This document shows, in pieces, positions 7,279 through 12,540 of a stretch of DNA of 12,540 bases. The stretch is from Comamonas sp. (lineage in GTDB: Bacteria > Pseudomonadota > Gammaproteobacteria > Burkholderiales > Burkholderiaceae_C): positions 1-12,540 of the forward strand of contig JAFAIY010000471.1 of the NCBI GenBank assembly GCA_019236485.1, read 5' to 3'. The notes beneath the pieces are model-generated. The model was not told the origin of the DNA and searched no databases. It saw nothing but the letters and a program-made list of their open reading frames with translations. The first letter of the stretch is position 1, and every line of letters starts with the position of its first letter. A program made the position numbers and the translations under genes.

Positions 7279-8219
7279 GCGAGCAATTCTTTCACGTCAG
7301 CCAGTGTGGCCGTGTCATACAGGGGCGCACCCGTCAGGTCCGCGTCAATGCGCTTGGTCATGCCGGCCAGCACCTTGCCGGGACCGCATTCGACCAGATG
7401 GCTCACGCCGCGGGCCTTGATGGCCTGCACGCACTCCACCCAGCGCACGGGGCCGAAGGCCTGACGATACAGGGCGTCGCGAATGGCGGCAGCGTCCGTT
7501 TGGACGGCGACATCGATGTTGTTGATGACGGGGATCAGGGGCGCGGCCAGCGTCAGGTCCGCCAGCGCGGCCTTGAGCTTCTCGGCCGCGGGCTTCATCA
7601 GGCTGGAGTGGAAAGGCGCGGACACGGGCAGGGGTAGAGCGCGCTTGGCACCTGCGGCCTTCACGGCCTCGCAGGCCTTTTCCACGGCCAGCTTGCTGCC
7701 GGCAATCACGGTCTGGCCGGGGTCGTTGAAGTTCACGGCCTCCACGACCTCGGCACCGCCGAGCTGGGCCGTCACTTCGGCGCAGACCGCCTTGACCTTT
7801 TCCGCATCCAGAGCCAGCACGGCAGCCATGCCGCCCGTGCCCACGGGCACGGCATCCTGCATGGCGGCGGCGCGCAGGCGCACCAGGGGCGCGGCCTGGG
7901 CCAGCGTCAGCACGCCGGAAGCCACCAGGGCCGAGTACTCACCCAGCGAGTGGCCGGCCACCGCCTCGGGCAGCGCACCGCCCTCGGCCTGCCAGACGCG
8001 CCAGGCGGCCACACCGGCCACCAGCATCACGGGCTGGGTATTGGTCGTCAGCGCCAGCGCTTCCTTGGGACCTTGCTTGATCAGCAGACCCAGGTCCTCG
8101 CCCAGGGCTTCGGAGGCTTCGGCCACGGTCTTTGCGACCACTGGGTGATCGCCCCAGCCGTCCAGCATGCCCACGGACTGCGAACCCTGGCCGGGAAATA
8201 CAAATGCGAACTTCTTCAT
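7275..8219 (-). CDS. fabD: Malonyl-CoA:ACP transacylase
   Basis: This 314-residue enzyme loads malonate from CoA onto ACP. It shows the N-terminal FVFPGQGSQSVGM motif, the nucleophile Ser91 in GHSLGEYSAL, Arg116 and His204 in PVSAPFHSSLM. I chose the ATG at 8219 (MKKFAFVFPGQGSQ) because this is the normal FabD N-terminus. An in-frame ATG at 8255 would add 12 residues encoded inside the palindromic repeat and is probably not used. The ribosome-binding site before 8219 is poor (AAGAAAT). The gene is 51 nt downstream of fabH and overlaps fabG by four bases. Confidence 0.96.
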   Translation of the reverse strand: MKKFAFVFPGQGSQSVGMLDGWGDHPVVAKTVAEASEALGEDLGLLIKQGPKEALALTTNTQPVMLVAGVAAWRVWQAEGGALPEAVAGHSLGEYSALVASGVLTLAQAAPLVRLRAAAMQDAVPVGTGGMAAVLALDAEKVKAVCAEVTAQLGGAEVVEAVNFNDPGQTVIAGSKLAVEKACEAVKAAGAKRALPLPVSAPFHSSLMKPAAEKLKAALADLTLAAPLIPVINNIDVAVQTDAAAIRDALYRQAFGPVRWVECVQAIKARGVSHLVECGPGKVLAGMTKRIDADLTGAPLYDTATLADVKELLA

Positions 8220-8232
8220 ATTTCTTAGTATA

Positions 8233-8273
8233 GAAAATACTTGCAGCGCTTGCATAGCAAGCGCTTACAGCTA
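8233..8273 (-). repeat. Palindromic dispersed repeat in the fabH-fabD junction
   Basis: AGCGCTTGC and GCAAGCGCT form a perfect 9-bp inverted repeat around a 3-nt loop (8245-8253, 8257-8265). On the minus strand the unit runs TAGCTG, the palindrome, then GCAAGTATTTT. The pattern TAGCTG, GCGCTTG, AAGCGCT, TTTT matches, from memory, a short palindromic repeat scattered through Comamonadaceae genomes. Its first three bases are the fabH stop codon (TAG, 8271-8273). A partial second copy lies at 2745-2767. Confidence 0.6.
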
Positions 8274-9251
8274 CATCTTGAGGAGCACCGCGCCCCAGGT
8301 GAAACCGCCGCCCACGCCCTCGAGCAGCACGGTCTGGCCGGGCTTGACCTGGCCCGAGCGCACGCCATGGTCCAGCGCCAACGGGATGGAAGCCGCCGAG
8401 GTATTGCCGTGCTGGTCGACGGTGACCACCACCTTGTCCATGGACAGCTTGAGCTTGCGCGCCGTACTCTGCATGATGCGGATATTGGCCTGGTGAGGGA
8501 TCAGCCAGTCCACATCCGACTCCTGCAGGCCCGCTTTTTCCAGCGCCGCGCGGGCCGCCTTGTCCAGCACGCCCACGGCGAGCTTGAACACGGCCTGGCC
8601 GTCCATCTTCAGCAGCGGATCGCCGAGCACATTGCCACCCGAGACATGGCCCGGCACGCAGAGAATGCCCACATGGCTGCCGTCGGCATGCAGCTCGGCC
8701 GACAGAATGCCCGGCTGGTCCGAAGCTTCCAGCACCACGGCGCCGGCGCCGTCCCCGAACAGCACGCAGGTCGTGCGGTCGTTGAAATCCAGAATGCGGC
8801 TGAACACCTCGGAGCCCACCACCAGCACGCGCTTGGCCGCGCCGGTCTGGATCATGGAGTCCGCCACCGTGAGCGCATAGACGAAGCCGCTACACACGGC
8901 CTGCACGTCGAAGGCCGGGCAGCCATTGCTGATGCCCAGCTTGTGCTGCAGGATGGCCGCGGTCGAGGGGAAGACCATGTCCGGCGTGGACGTGGCGACA
9001 ATGATCAGATCGATATCCTGGGCATTGATGCCCGCGGCCTCGATGGCCTTGCGGCTGGCTTCCAGCGCCAGATCGCTGCTGGCCACATCGGGAGCCGCAA
9101 AATGACGCGCGCGGATGCCGGTGCGCTCGACGATCCACTCGTCCGAGGTTTCGATGCCGCGCTGAGCCAGTTCTGCAGCCAGGTCGTTATTGGTCAGGCG
9201 ACGGGGCGGCAGATAGCTGCCGGTGCCGATGATGCGTGCGTAGCGTCTCAT
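8271..9251 (-). CDS. fabH: Beta-ketoacyl-ACP synthase III
   Basis: This 326-residue enzyme starts fatty-acid synthesis by condensing acyl-CoA (usually acetyl-CoA) with malonyl-ACP. The triad is Cys120 in [13 protein letters not shown], His253 in [10 protein letters not shown] and Asn283 in [10 protein letters not shown]. The glycine-rich end [16 protein letters not shown] is normal. The start at 9251 is 8 nt after the plsX stop, with AGAAG just upstream. The two genes are therefore almost certainly one transcript. The stop codon TAG falls at the first bases of the palindromic repeat that separates fabH from fabD. Confidence 0.98.
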   Translation of the reverse strand: MRRYARIIGTGSYLPPRRLTNNDLAAELAQRGIETSDEWIVERTGIRARHFAAPDVASSDLALEASRKAIEAAGINAQDIDLIIVATSTPDMVFPSTAAILQHKLGISNGCPAFDVQAVCSGFVYALTVADSMIQTGAAKRVLVVGSEVFSRILDFNDRTTCVLFGDGAGAVVLEASDQPGILSAELHADGSHVGILCVPGHVSGGNVLGDPLLKMDGQAVFKLAVGVLDKAARAALEKAGLQESDVDWLIPHQANIRIMQSTARKLKLSMDKVVVTVDQHGNTSAASIPLALDHGVRSGQVKPGQTVLLEGVGGGFTWGAVLLKM

Positions 9252-9259
9252 GTCTTCTA

Positions 9260-10300
9260 TCAGGGCGCCGCCGTGCCTTGCTCCGCCTGCGCCGCCAGCA
9301 GCAAAGGTGCGGCGGCGGCAATACGGCTGCGGACACGGTCAAGCAGGTTGTTGCGTGCCGCATCATACGCGCGGTTGAGCGCATGCTCGAAAGCCATTGC
9401 ATCCGCCGAACCATGGCTTTTGAACACCAGGCCGCGCAGACCCAGCAGCGCCGCGCCGTTGTAGCGACGGTGATCGACGCGCTTCATCAGCGCAGTTAAC
9501 ACCGGATAGGCAATGATGGCCGCAATTTTGGTGAAGATATTGCGCTTGAATTCTTCCTTGAGAATGCCCGAAATCATCGACGCCACGCCTTCGGTGGTCT
9601 TGAGCGCCACATTCCCGACAAAACCGTCGCAGACCACGATATCCACCACGCCCTTGAAGGTGTCGTTGCCCTCCACATTGCCGTAGAAGTTGAGGTTGCC
9701 GGCCTCGCCCGCTGCGCGCAGCAGCTCTCCCGCGCGCTTGATGACCTCGCTGCCCTTGATCAATTCCTCGCCGATATTGAGCAGACCCACGCTGGGCGCT
9801 TCGGTGTTCTTGAGCGCCGAGACCAGGGCCGAGCCCATGACCGCGAACTGCAGCAGATGCTCGGCCGTGCAGTCCACATTGGCGCCCAGGTCCAGCATGG
9901 TGGTGTCGCTGCCCTTGGCATTGGGCAGGCCGAAAGCAATGGCGGGGCGGTCAATGCCATCCAGCGTCTTGAGCAGATAACGCGAAATCGCCATCAGCGC
10001 ACCGGTATTGCCCGCGGAGACGGCGGCCTGAGCCGCGCCGTCCTTGACCTGCTGCACCGCCACGCGCATGGACGAATCCTTTTTCTTGCGCAAAGCCACT
10101 TCCACCGGGTCGTCCATGCTCACCACCTCGGTGGCGGCCACCAGCGTGGCACGTTCATGCTGGAAATTTGCCAACTCCTCGGCCTTGCCCACCAGCAGCA
10201 GCCGGGCATCGGGGTGAGAGTTCAGGAACTGACGGCACGCAGCCAGCGTGACGCGGGGGCCATGGTCGCCCCCCATGCAGTCAACAGCCAAAGTGATCAT
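9260..10300 (-). CDS. plsX: Phosphate acyltransferase
   Basis: PlsX converts acyl-ACP to acyl-phosphate, the donor used by PlsY to acylate glycerol-3-phosphate at the membrane. The 346-residue protein begins [15 protein letters not shown] and contains [10 protein letters not shown] (about 95-104), [10 protein letters not shown] and [16 protein letters not shown], all typical of the family. The length is normal, with a short Ala-rich C-terminal tail that is probably disordered. No clear Shine-Dalgarno precedes the ATG. It starts about 130 nt beyond the rpmF terminator, so plsX-fabH-fabD-fabG probably has its own promoter in 10301-10433, but I could not identify one with confidence. Confidence 0.97.
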   Translation of the reverse strand: MITLAVDCMGGDHGPRVTLAACRQFLNSHPDARLLLVGKAEELANFQHERATLVAATEVVSMDDPVEVALRKKKDSSMRVAVQQVKDGAAQAAVSAGNTGALMAISRYLLKTLDGIDRPAIAFGLPNAKGSDTTMLDLGANVDCTAEHLLQFAVMGSALVSALKNTEAPSVGLLNIGEELIKGSEVIKRAGELLRAAGEAGNLNFYGNVEGNDTFKGVVDIVVCDGFVGNVALKTTEGVASMISGILKEEFKRNIFTKIAAIIAYPVLTALMKRVDHRRYNGAALLGLRGLVFKSHGSADAMAFEHALNRAYDAARNNLLDRVRSRIAAAAPLLLAAQAEQGTAAP

Positions 10301-10433
10301 GGGCGACTGACAAGTCCATTTGGACCTGGGTTAAGGGTTGAACGGCCTGGAGACCGCGACAGGAGTTATCTGCAAAACCCGCCCGGGCATTGTGCTGCAA
10401 GGCCGCAGCCGGACTGACTTTGCAAATATCTCT

Positions 10434-10480
10434 TCATAAACACAAAGGCCCGCGCTACAAATAATGTAGCAACGGGCCTT
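10434..10480 (-). terminator. Compound hairpin terminator after rpmF
   Basis: On the minus strand a perfect 8-bp stem AAGGCCCG/CGGGCCTT (10473-10480 with 10445-10452) encloses a second perfect 5-bp stem GCTAC/GTAGC (10466-10470 with 10454-10458) and a 7-nt loop. It is followed by TGTGTTTATG. It begins 18 nt after the rpmF stop and would partly separate the ribosomal-protein message from plsX-fab. Confidence 0.7.
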
Positions 10481-10497
10481 GCGAGAACAGTCGTCGC

Positions 10498-10680
10498 TTA
10501 GGCTTCGGACTTGTTCTTCAGCACTTGACGGCCGCGGTACACGCCGTTGGGGCTGATGTGGTGGCGCAGATGGGTCTCACCGGTGGTGGGCTCCACGGCG
10601 ATGCCGGGCACATTCAGTGCATTGTGCGAACGGTGCATGCCGCGCTTGGAGGGAGACTTCTTGTTTTGCTGAACAGCCAT
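10498..10680 (-). CDS. rpmF: 50S ribosomal protein L32
   Basis: This 60-residue basic protein is a component of the large ribosomal subunit. It starts [22 protein letters not shown] and contains [17 protein letters not shown], both diagnostic of L32. It has no cysteines, so it is the zinc-free form, as in Escherichia coli. The ATG at 10680 has AGGAG five nt upstream. An in-frame ATG at 10773 would add 31 residues unrelated to L32. A perfect TATAAT lies about 170 nt upstream and a strong hairpin terminator follows, so rpmF may be transcribed both alone and with yceD. Confidence 0.98.
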
Positions 10681-10792
10681 GATGGCTCCTGTGTATCTTG
10701 AAAGGGTTGGTAACACGACCCACGCATAAAAGTCAGGCAAAACTTTTGCCCTAGCGACGCACCATAGATGCATCCTTGTTTGCGTAAGCCCT

Positions 10793-10836
10793 AAAAAAAC
10801 GCGATCAGCCCATTAAAGACACGAGGGGGATTCGCG
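10793..10836 (-). other. Hairpin with seven-U tract in the rpmF leader
   Basis: On the minus strand CGCGA (10832-10836) can pair with TCGCG (10800-10804), with inner CCC/GGG pairs, and seven T follow (10793-10799). It lies directly downstream of the start expected from the TATAAT at 10848-10853. It could be a weak attenuator in the L32 leader or a weak terminator for yceD. The stem is short, so confidence is limited. Confidence 0.35.
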
Positions 10837-10847
10837 CGAAGCTCATG

Positions 10848-10853
10848 ATTATA
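10848..10853 (-). promoter_or_regulatory. Consensus -10 box upstream of rpmF
   Basis: TATAAT occurs on the minus strand in the yceD-rpmF gap and would start transcription near 10841, about 160 nt before rpmF. No convincing TTGACA-like -35 is seen at 15-18 bp, so activity would depend on other contacts. Confidence 0.45.
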
Positions 10854-10911
10854 GCGCAAACGCTTTTCATGACCTAGGCTGTCTCAAATCCCCATCGCAT
10901 CGGTGGAGTGA

Positions 10912-11466
10912 TCAGTCGGCAGACTTGCCCACATTGAGGGACTGCAGCACGGCAAAAGGATTCTCCTTCTGCTCATTGGCCTGCTCGAAATCGGCATCGC
11001 TGGACTCGAGCTTGACCGGCACCGGGCAGGTCTCATGGCGCGGCACCACAGGCACCTCCATCAGCAGCTCGTCCTCGATCAGCTCCAGCAGGTCGAACTC
11101 GCGGCTCAGTGCCAACACGTCCTCCTCGCTGTCGTCATCTTCCAGTTCTGCCGTCGCCTCGTCAGGCACGAAGCGGAATGACCGGTCCACAAAAAGGGGA
11201 ATACGCGCCGCCGTCAGGCAGCGCTGGCAGGTCATGGGCAGCTCCACCTCGGCCGTCACATGCAGCCACACATGACCGTTGCCGCCGGTCTGGGTTACTA
11301 GCTCGCCCTCGGCCTCCCAGCGCACCTGGGGCGGCTCGCCTTCGACGGCCAGCGCATCCGCAGCCAGACGTTTGAAGTCCGACAATGGGGCCTGGCCTTG
11401 CAAATGACCGGCGGCCTGGGCGAAAGCACGCACATCCAGCCGGGTCGCAGAAAAATCCTTGCTCAT
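10912..11466 (-). CDS. yceD: YceD/DUF177 family protein
   Basis: This 184-residue protein of the DUF177 family is linked in other organisms to accumulation of large-subunit rRNA, and its gene is almost always next to rpmF. It shows the family's Cys pair in TCQRCL (Cys80, Cys83), an acidic middle stretch (ELEDDDSEED), then FDLLELIEDELLMEVPVVPRHETCP, the conserved C-terminal signature. The N-terminus MSKDFSATRLDVRAFAQAAG gives a normal length. Earlier in-frame starts at 11493 and 11547 would run into the divergent yceF gene. No good Shine-Dalgarno is visible. Its start is only 25 bp from that of yceF, so its promoter must overlap yceF coding sequence. Confidence 0.92.
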   Translation of the reverse strand: MSKDFSATRLDVRAFAQAAGHLQGQAPLSDFKRLAADALAVEGEPPQVRWEAEGELVTQTGGNGHVWLHVTAEVELPMTCQRCLTAARIPLFVDRSFRFVPDEATAELEDDDSEEDVLALSREFDLLELIEDELLMEVPVVPRHETCPVPVKLESSDADFEQANEQKENPFAVLQSLNVGKSAD

Positions 11467-11491
11467 GCAGCCAGTGTAAGAGAATCCCGCC

Positions 11492-12100
11492 ATGCCCGAC
11501 TTCTTGATTGCCGGACGCCTTGAGCGCCCATTGATCCTCGGCTCCACCTCCCGCTATCGCCGTGAGCTGCTCAGCCGCCTGCAACTGCCGTTCGAAACCG
11601 TCTCGCCCGAAGTGGACGAAACCCCGCTGAACGGGGAAACCCCTTACGAACTCAGCCTGCGCCTGGCCCGCGCCAAGGCCCAAGCCGTGGCCCGGCTGCA
11701 TCCCGGCGCCATCGTCATCGGCTCCGACCAGGTACCCGAACTCGACGGCCAGCCGCTGTCCAAGCCCGGCACGCACGAGCGCGCCACAGAACAGCTGCGC
11801 CTGATGAGCGGCCGCCAGATGAATTTCCACACCGGCGTCTGCGTGAGCTGCGCCGAAACCGGCTTTGCCGAAGCCGGCGTGGTCACCGTGCAGGTGCGCT
11901 TTCGCACACTAAACGACGCCGAGATAGAGCGCTATCTGCGCACCGAGCAGCCTTATGACTGCGCAGGCTCGGCCAAGAGCGAGGGCCTGGGTATCGCGCT
12001 GCTCGATGCCATAGTCAGCGACGACCCCACGGCGCTGATAGGTCTGCCGCTGATCCGCACCTGCCAGTTGCTGCGTGCCGCGGGAGTGGTTCTGCCATGA
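11492..12100 (+). CDS. yceF: Maf-family nucleotide pyrophosphatase, YceF type
   Basis: This 202-residue enzyme most likely hydrolyses m7GTP or related non-canonical nucleotides to the monophosphate and pyrophosphate. It has LGSTSRYRRELL (residues 16-27), the PEVDET motif (39-44), LARAKA, the catalytic Asp79 in IGSDQV, and CAGSAKSEGLGIAL. These agree with Escherichia coli YceF rather than YhdE-type Maf, which carry other residues at the base-specific sites. A nine-residue extension precedes the core. The start at 11492 has only a weak purine stretch (AGAGA) upstream. It is divergent from yceD, the same arrangement as in E. coli. The stop overlaps the next gene's ATG as ATGA. Confidence 0.93.
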   Translation: MPDFLIAGRLERPLILGSTSRYRRELLSRLQLPFETVSPEVDETPLNGETPYELSLRLARAKAQAVARLHPGAIVIGSDQVPELDGQPLSKPGTHERATEQLRLMSGRQMNFHTGVCVSCAETGFAEAGVVTVQVRFRTLNDAEIERYLRTEQPYDCAGSAKSEGLGIALLDAIVSDDPTALIGLPLIRTCQLLRAAGVVLP

Positions 12101-12540
12101 CCGCTGCTACTGAAAACAAAGCTGGCACCCTTTATCTGGTACCGGCCCCATTGGATTTCGGCTGCGAAAGCCAGACCGCGCTGACCGAAGTGCTGCCCGA
12201 GGGCACGCTGCGCCGCGCAGCCGCAATCACCCACTGGATCAGCGAGAACGCCAAGACCGCCCGCGCCTATCTCAAGCGCATAGACGCGCTGTTTCCGCTG
12301 GCCGCAGCACTGCAGACCCAGAACATTGCCGAGCTGCCGCGCGAAGCCCATAAAAAAGGCGACCACGGCAACAAGGGCGGCGCCGTGTTCGACCCCAAGC
12401 CGCTGCTGGCCCCGGCTCTGGCTGGCGAGGACATGGGACTGATCAGCGAGGCCGGCATGCCCGCCGTGGCCGACCCCGGCAGCTCCATCGTGCGCGCCGC
12501 CCATGACCTGGGCATACGCGTCGTGCCCCTGGTCGGCCCC
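12097..12540 (+). CDS. RsmI-like SAM-dependent methyltransferase, N-terminal part, cut by window edge
   Basis: The first 148 residues of a tetrapyrrole-methylase-fold protein are visible. It begins, after a short tail, GTLYLVPAPLDFG, in the place of GTLYVVATPIGNL of true RsmI. It continues with ISENAKTARAYLKRI and a Lys/Gly/His-rich insertion (HKKGDHGNKGG). The family signature GEDMGLISEAGMPAVADPGS comes last, followed by VVPLVGP at the window end. The signature shows the superfamily. The changed first motif and the lack of AEDTR suggest a paralog of the 2'-O-methyltransferase RsmI, not RsmI itself; its substrate is unknown. It overlaps yceF by four bases and is probably translationally coupled to it. 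Confidence 0.88.
   Translation, partial: MTAATENKAGTLYLVPAPLDFGCESQTALTEVLPEGTLRRAAAITHWISENAKTARAYLKRIDALFPLAAALQTQNIAELPREAHKKGDHGNKGGAVFDPKPLLAPALAGEDMGLISEAGMPAVADPGSSIVRAAHDLGIRVVPLVGP

Noticed and set aside
8220..8255. Longer FabD start at 8255 and a TATACT at 8227-8232 as a fabD promoter
   Set aside because: The longer start lies in the repeat and departs from the FabD N-terminus. The -10-like site would start transcription at about the ATG and lacks a -35.
10681..10773. Longer L32 form starting at 10773
   Set aside because: The extra 31 residues are unrelated to L32, and AGGAG clearly marks the ATG at 10680.

Overview
The window is an ordinary chromosomal housekeeping segment of a high-GC betaproteobacterium, most likely a member of the Comamonadaceae such as Comamonas or Delftia. 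I infer this from the gene order, the G/C-rich third codon positions, the protein sequences, and two copies of a short palindromic repeat that I remember as common in that family. No mobile element, CRISPR array, tRNA, rRNA or accessory defence locus was seen.

Read on the minus strand from right to left, there is one long co-oriented series: yceD (DUF177), rpmF (L32), plsX, fabH, fabD, fabG, acpP, fabF, a small YgfX-like membrane protein, rpoE (sigma-E), rseA (anti-sigma), a periplasmic Do-type protease (mucD/degQ-like) and the first 210 codons of lepA (EF4), which runs off the left edge. On the plus strand at the right edge are yceF/maf (nucleotide pyrophosphatase) and the first 148 codons of an RsmI-like methyltransferase. 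These begin head to head with yceD only 25 bp away.

The right half is the classic fatty-acid/phospholipid initiation cluster. PlsX makes acyl-phosphate. FabD and FabH start chains on ACP, FabG reduces, FabF elongates, and AcpP is the carrier. The left half is the envelope-stress module: sigma-E, its membrane anti-sigma factor and the protease that handles misfolded envelope proteins. RseB/MucB, which sits between rseA and mucD in many relatives, is absent; a 239-bp gap holding a repeat remnant takes its place.

The most informative non-coding signals are hairpins. A terminator-like stem upstream of fabF uses the acpP stop codon as its triloop and is followed by six U. A compound terminator follows rpmF, and another terminator lies after fabF. 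Terminator-like hairpins also sit inside the probable leaders of rpmF and lepA. A perfect 9-bp palindrome fills the fabH-fabD junction. Two DnaA-box-like 9-mers lie exactly 11 bp apart upstream of lepA. The window looks conserved and well understood; I found no convincing new system, and the best leads are these regulatory structures.
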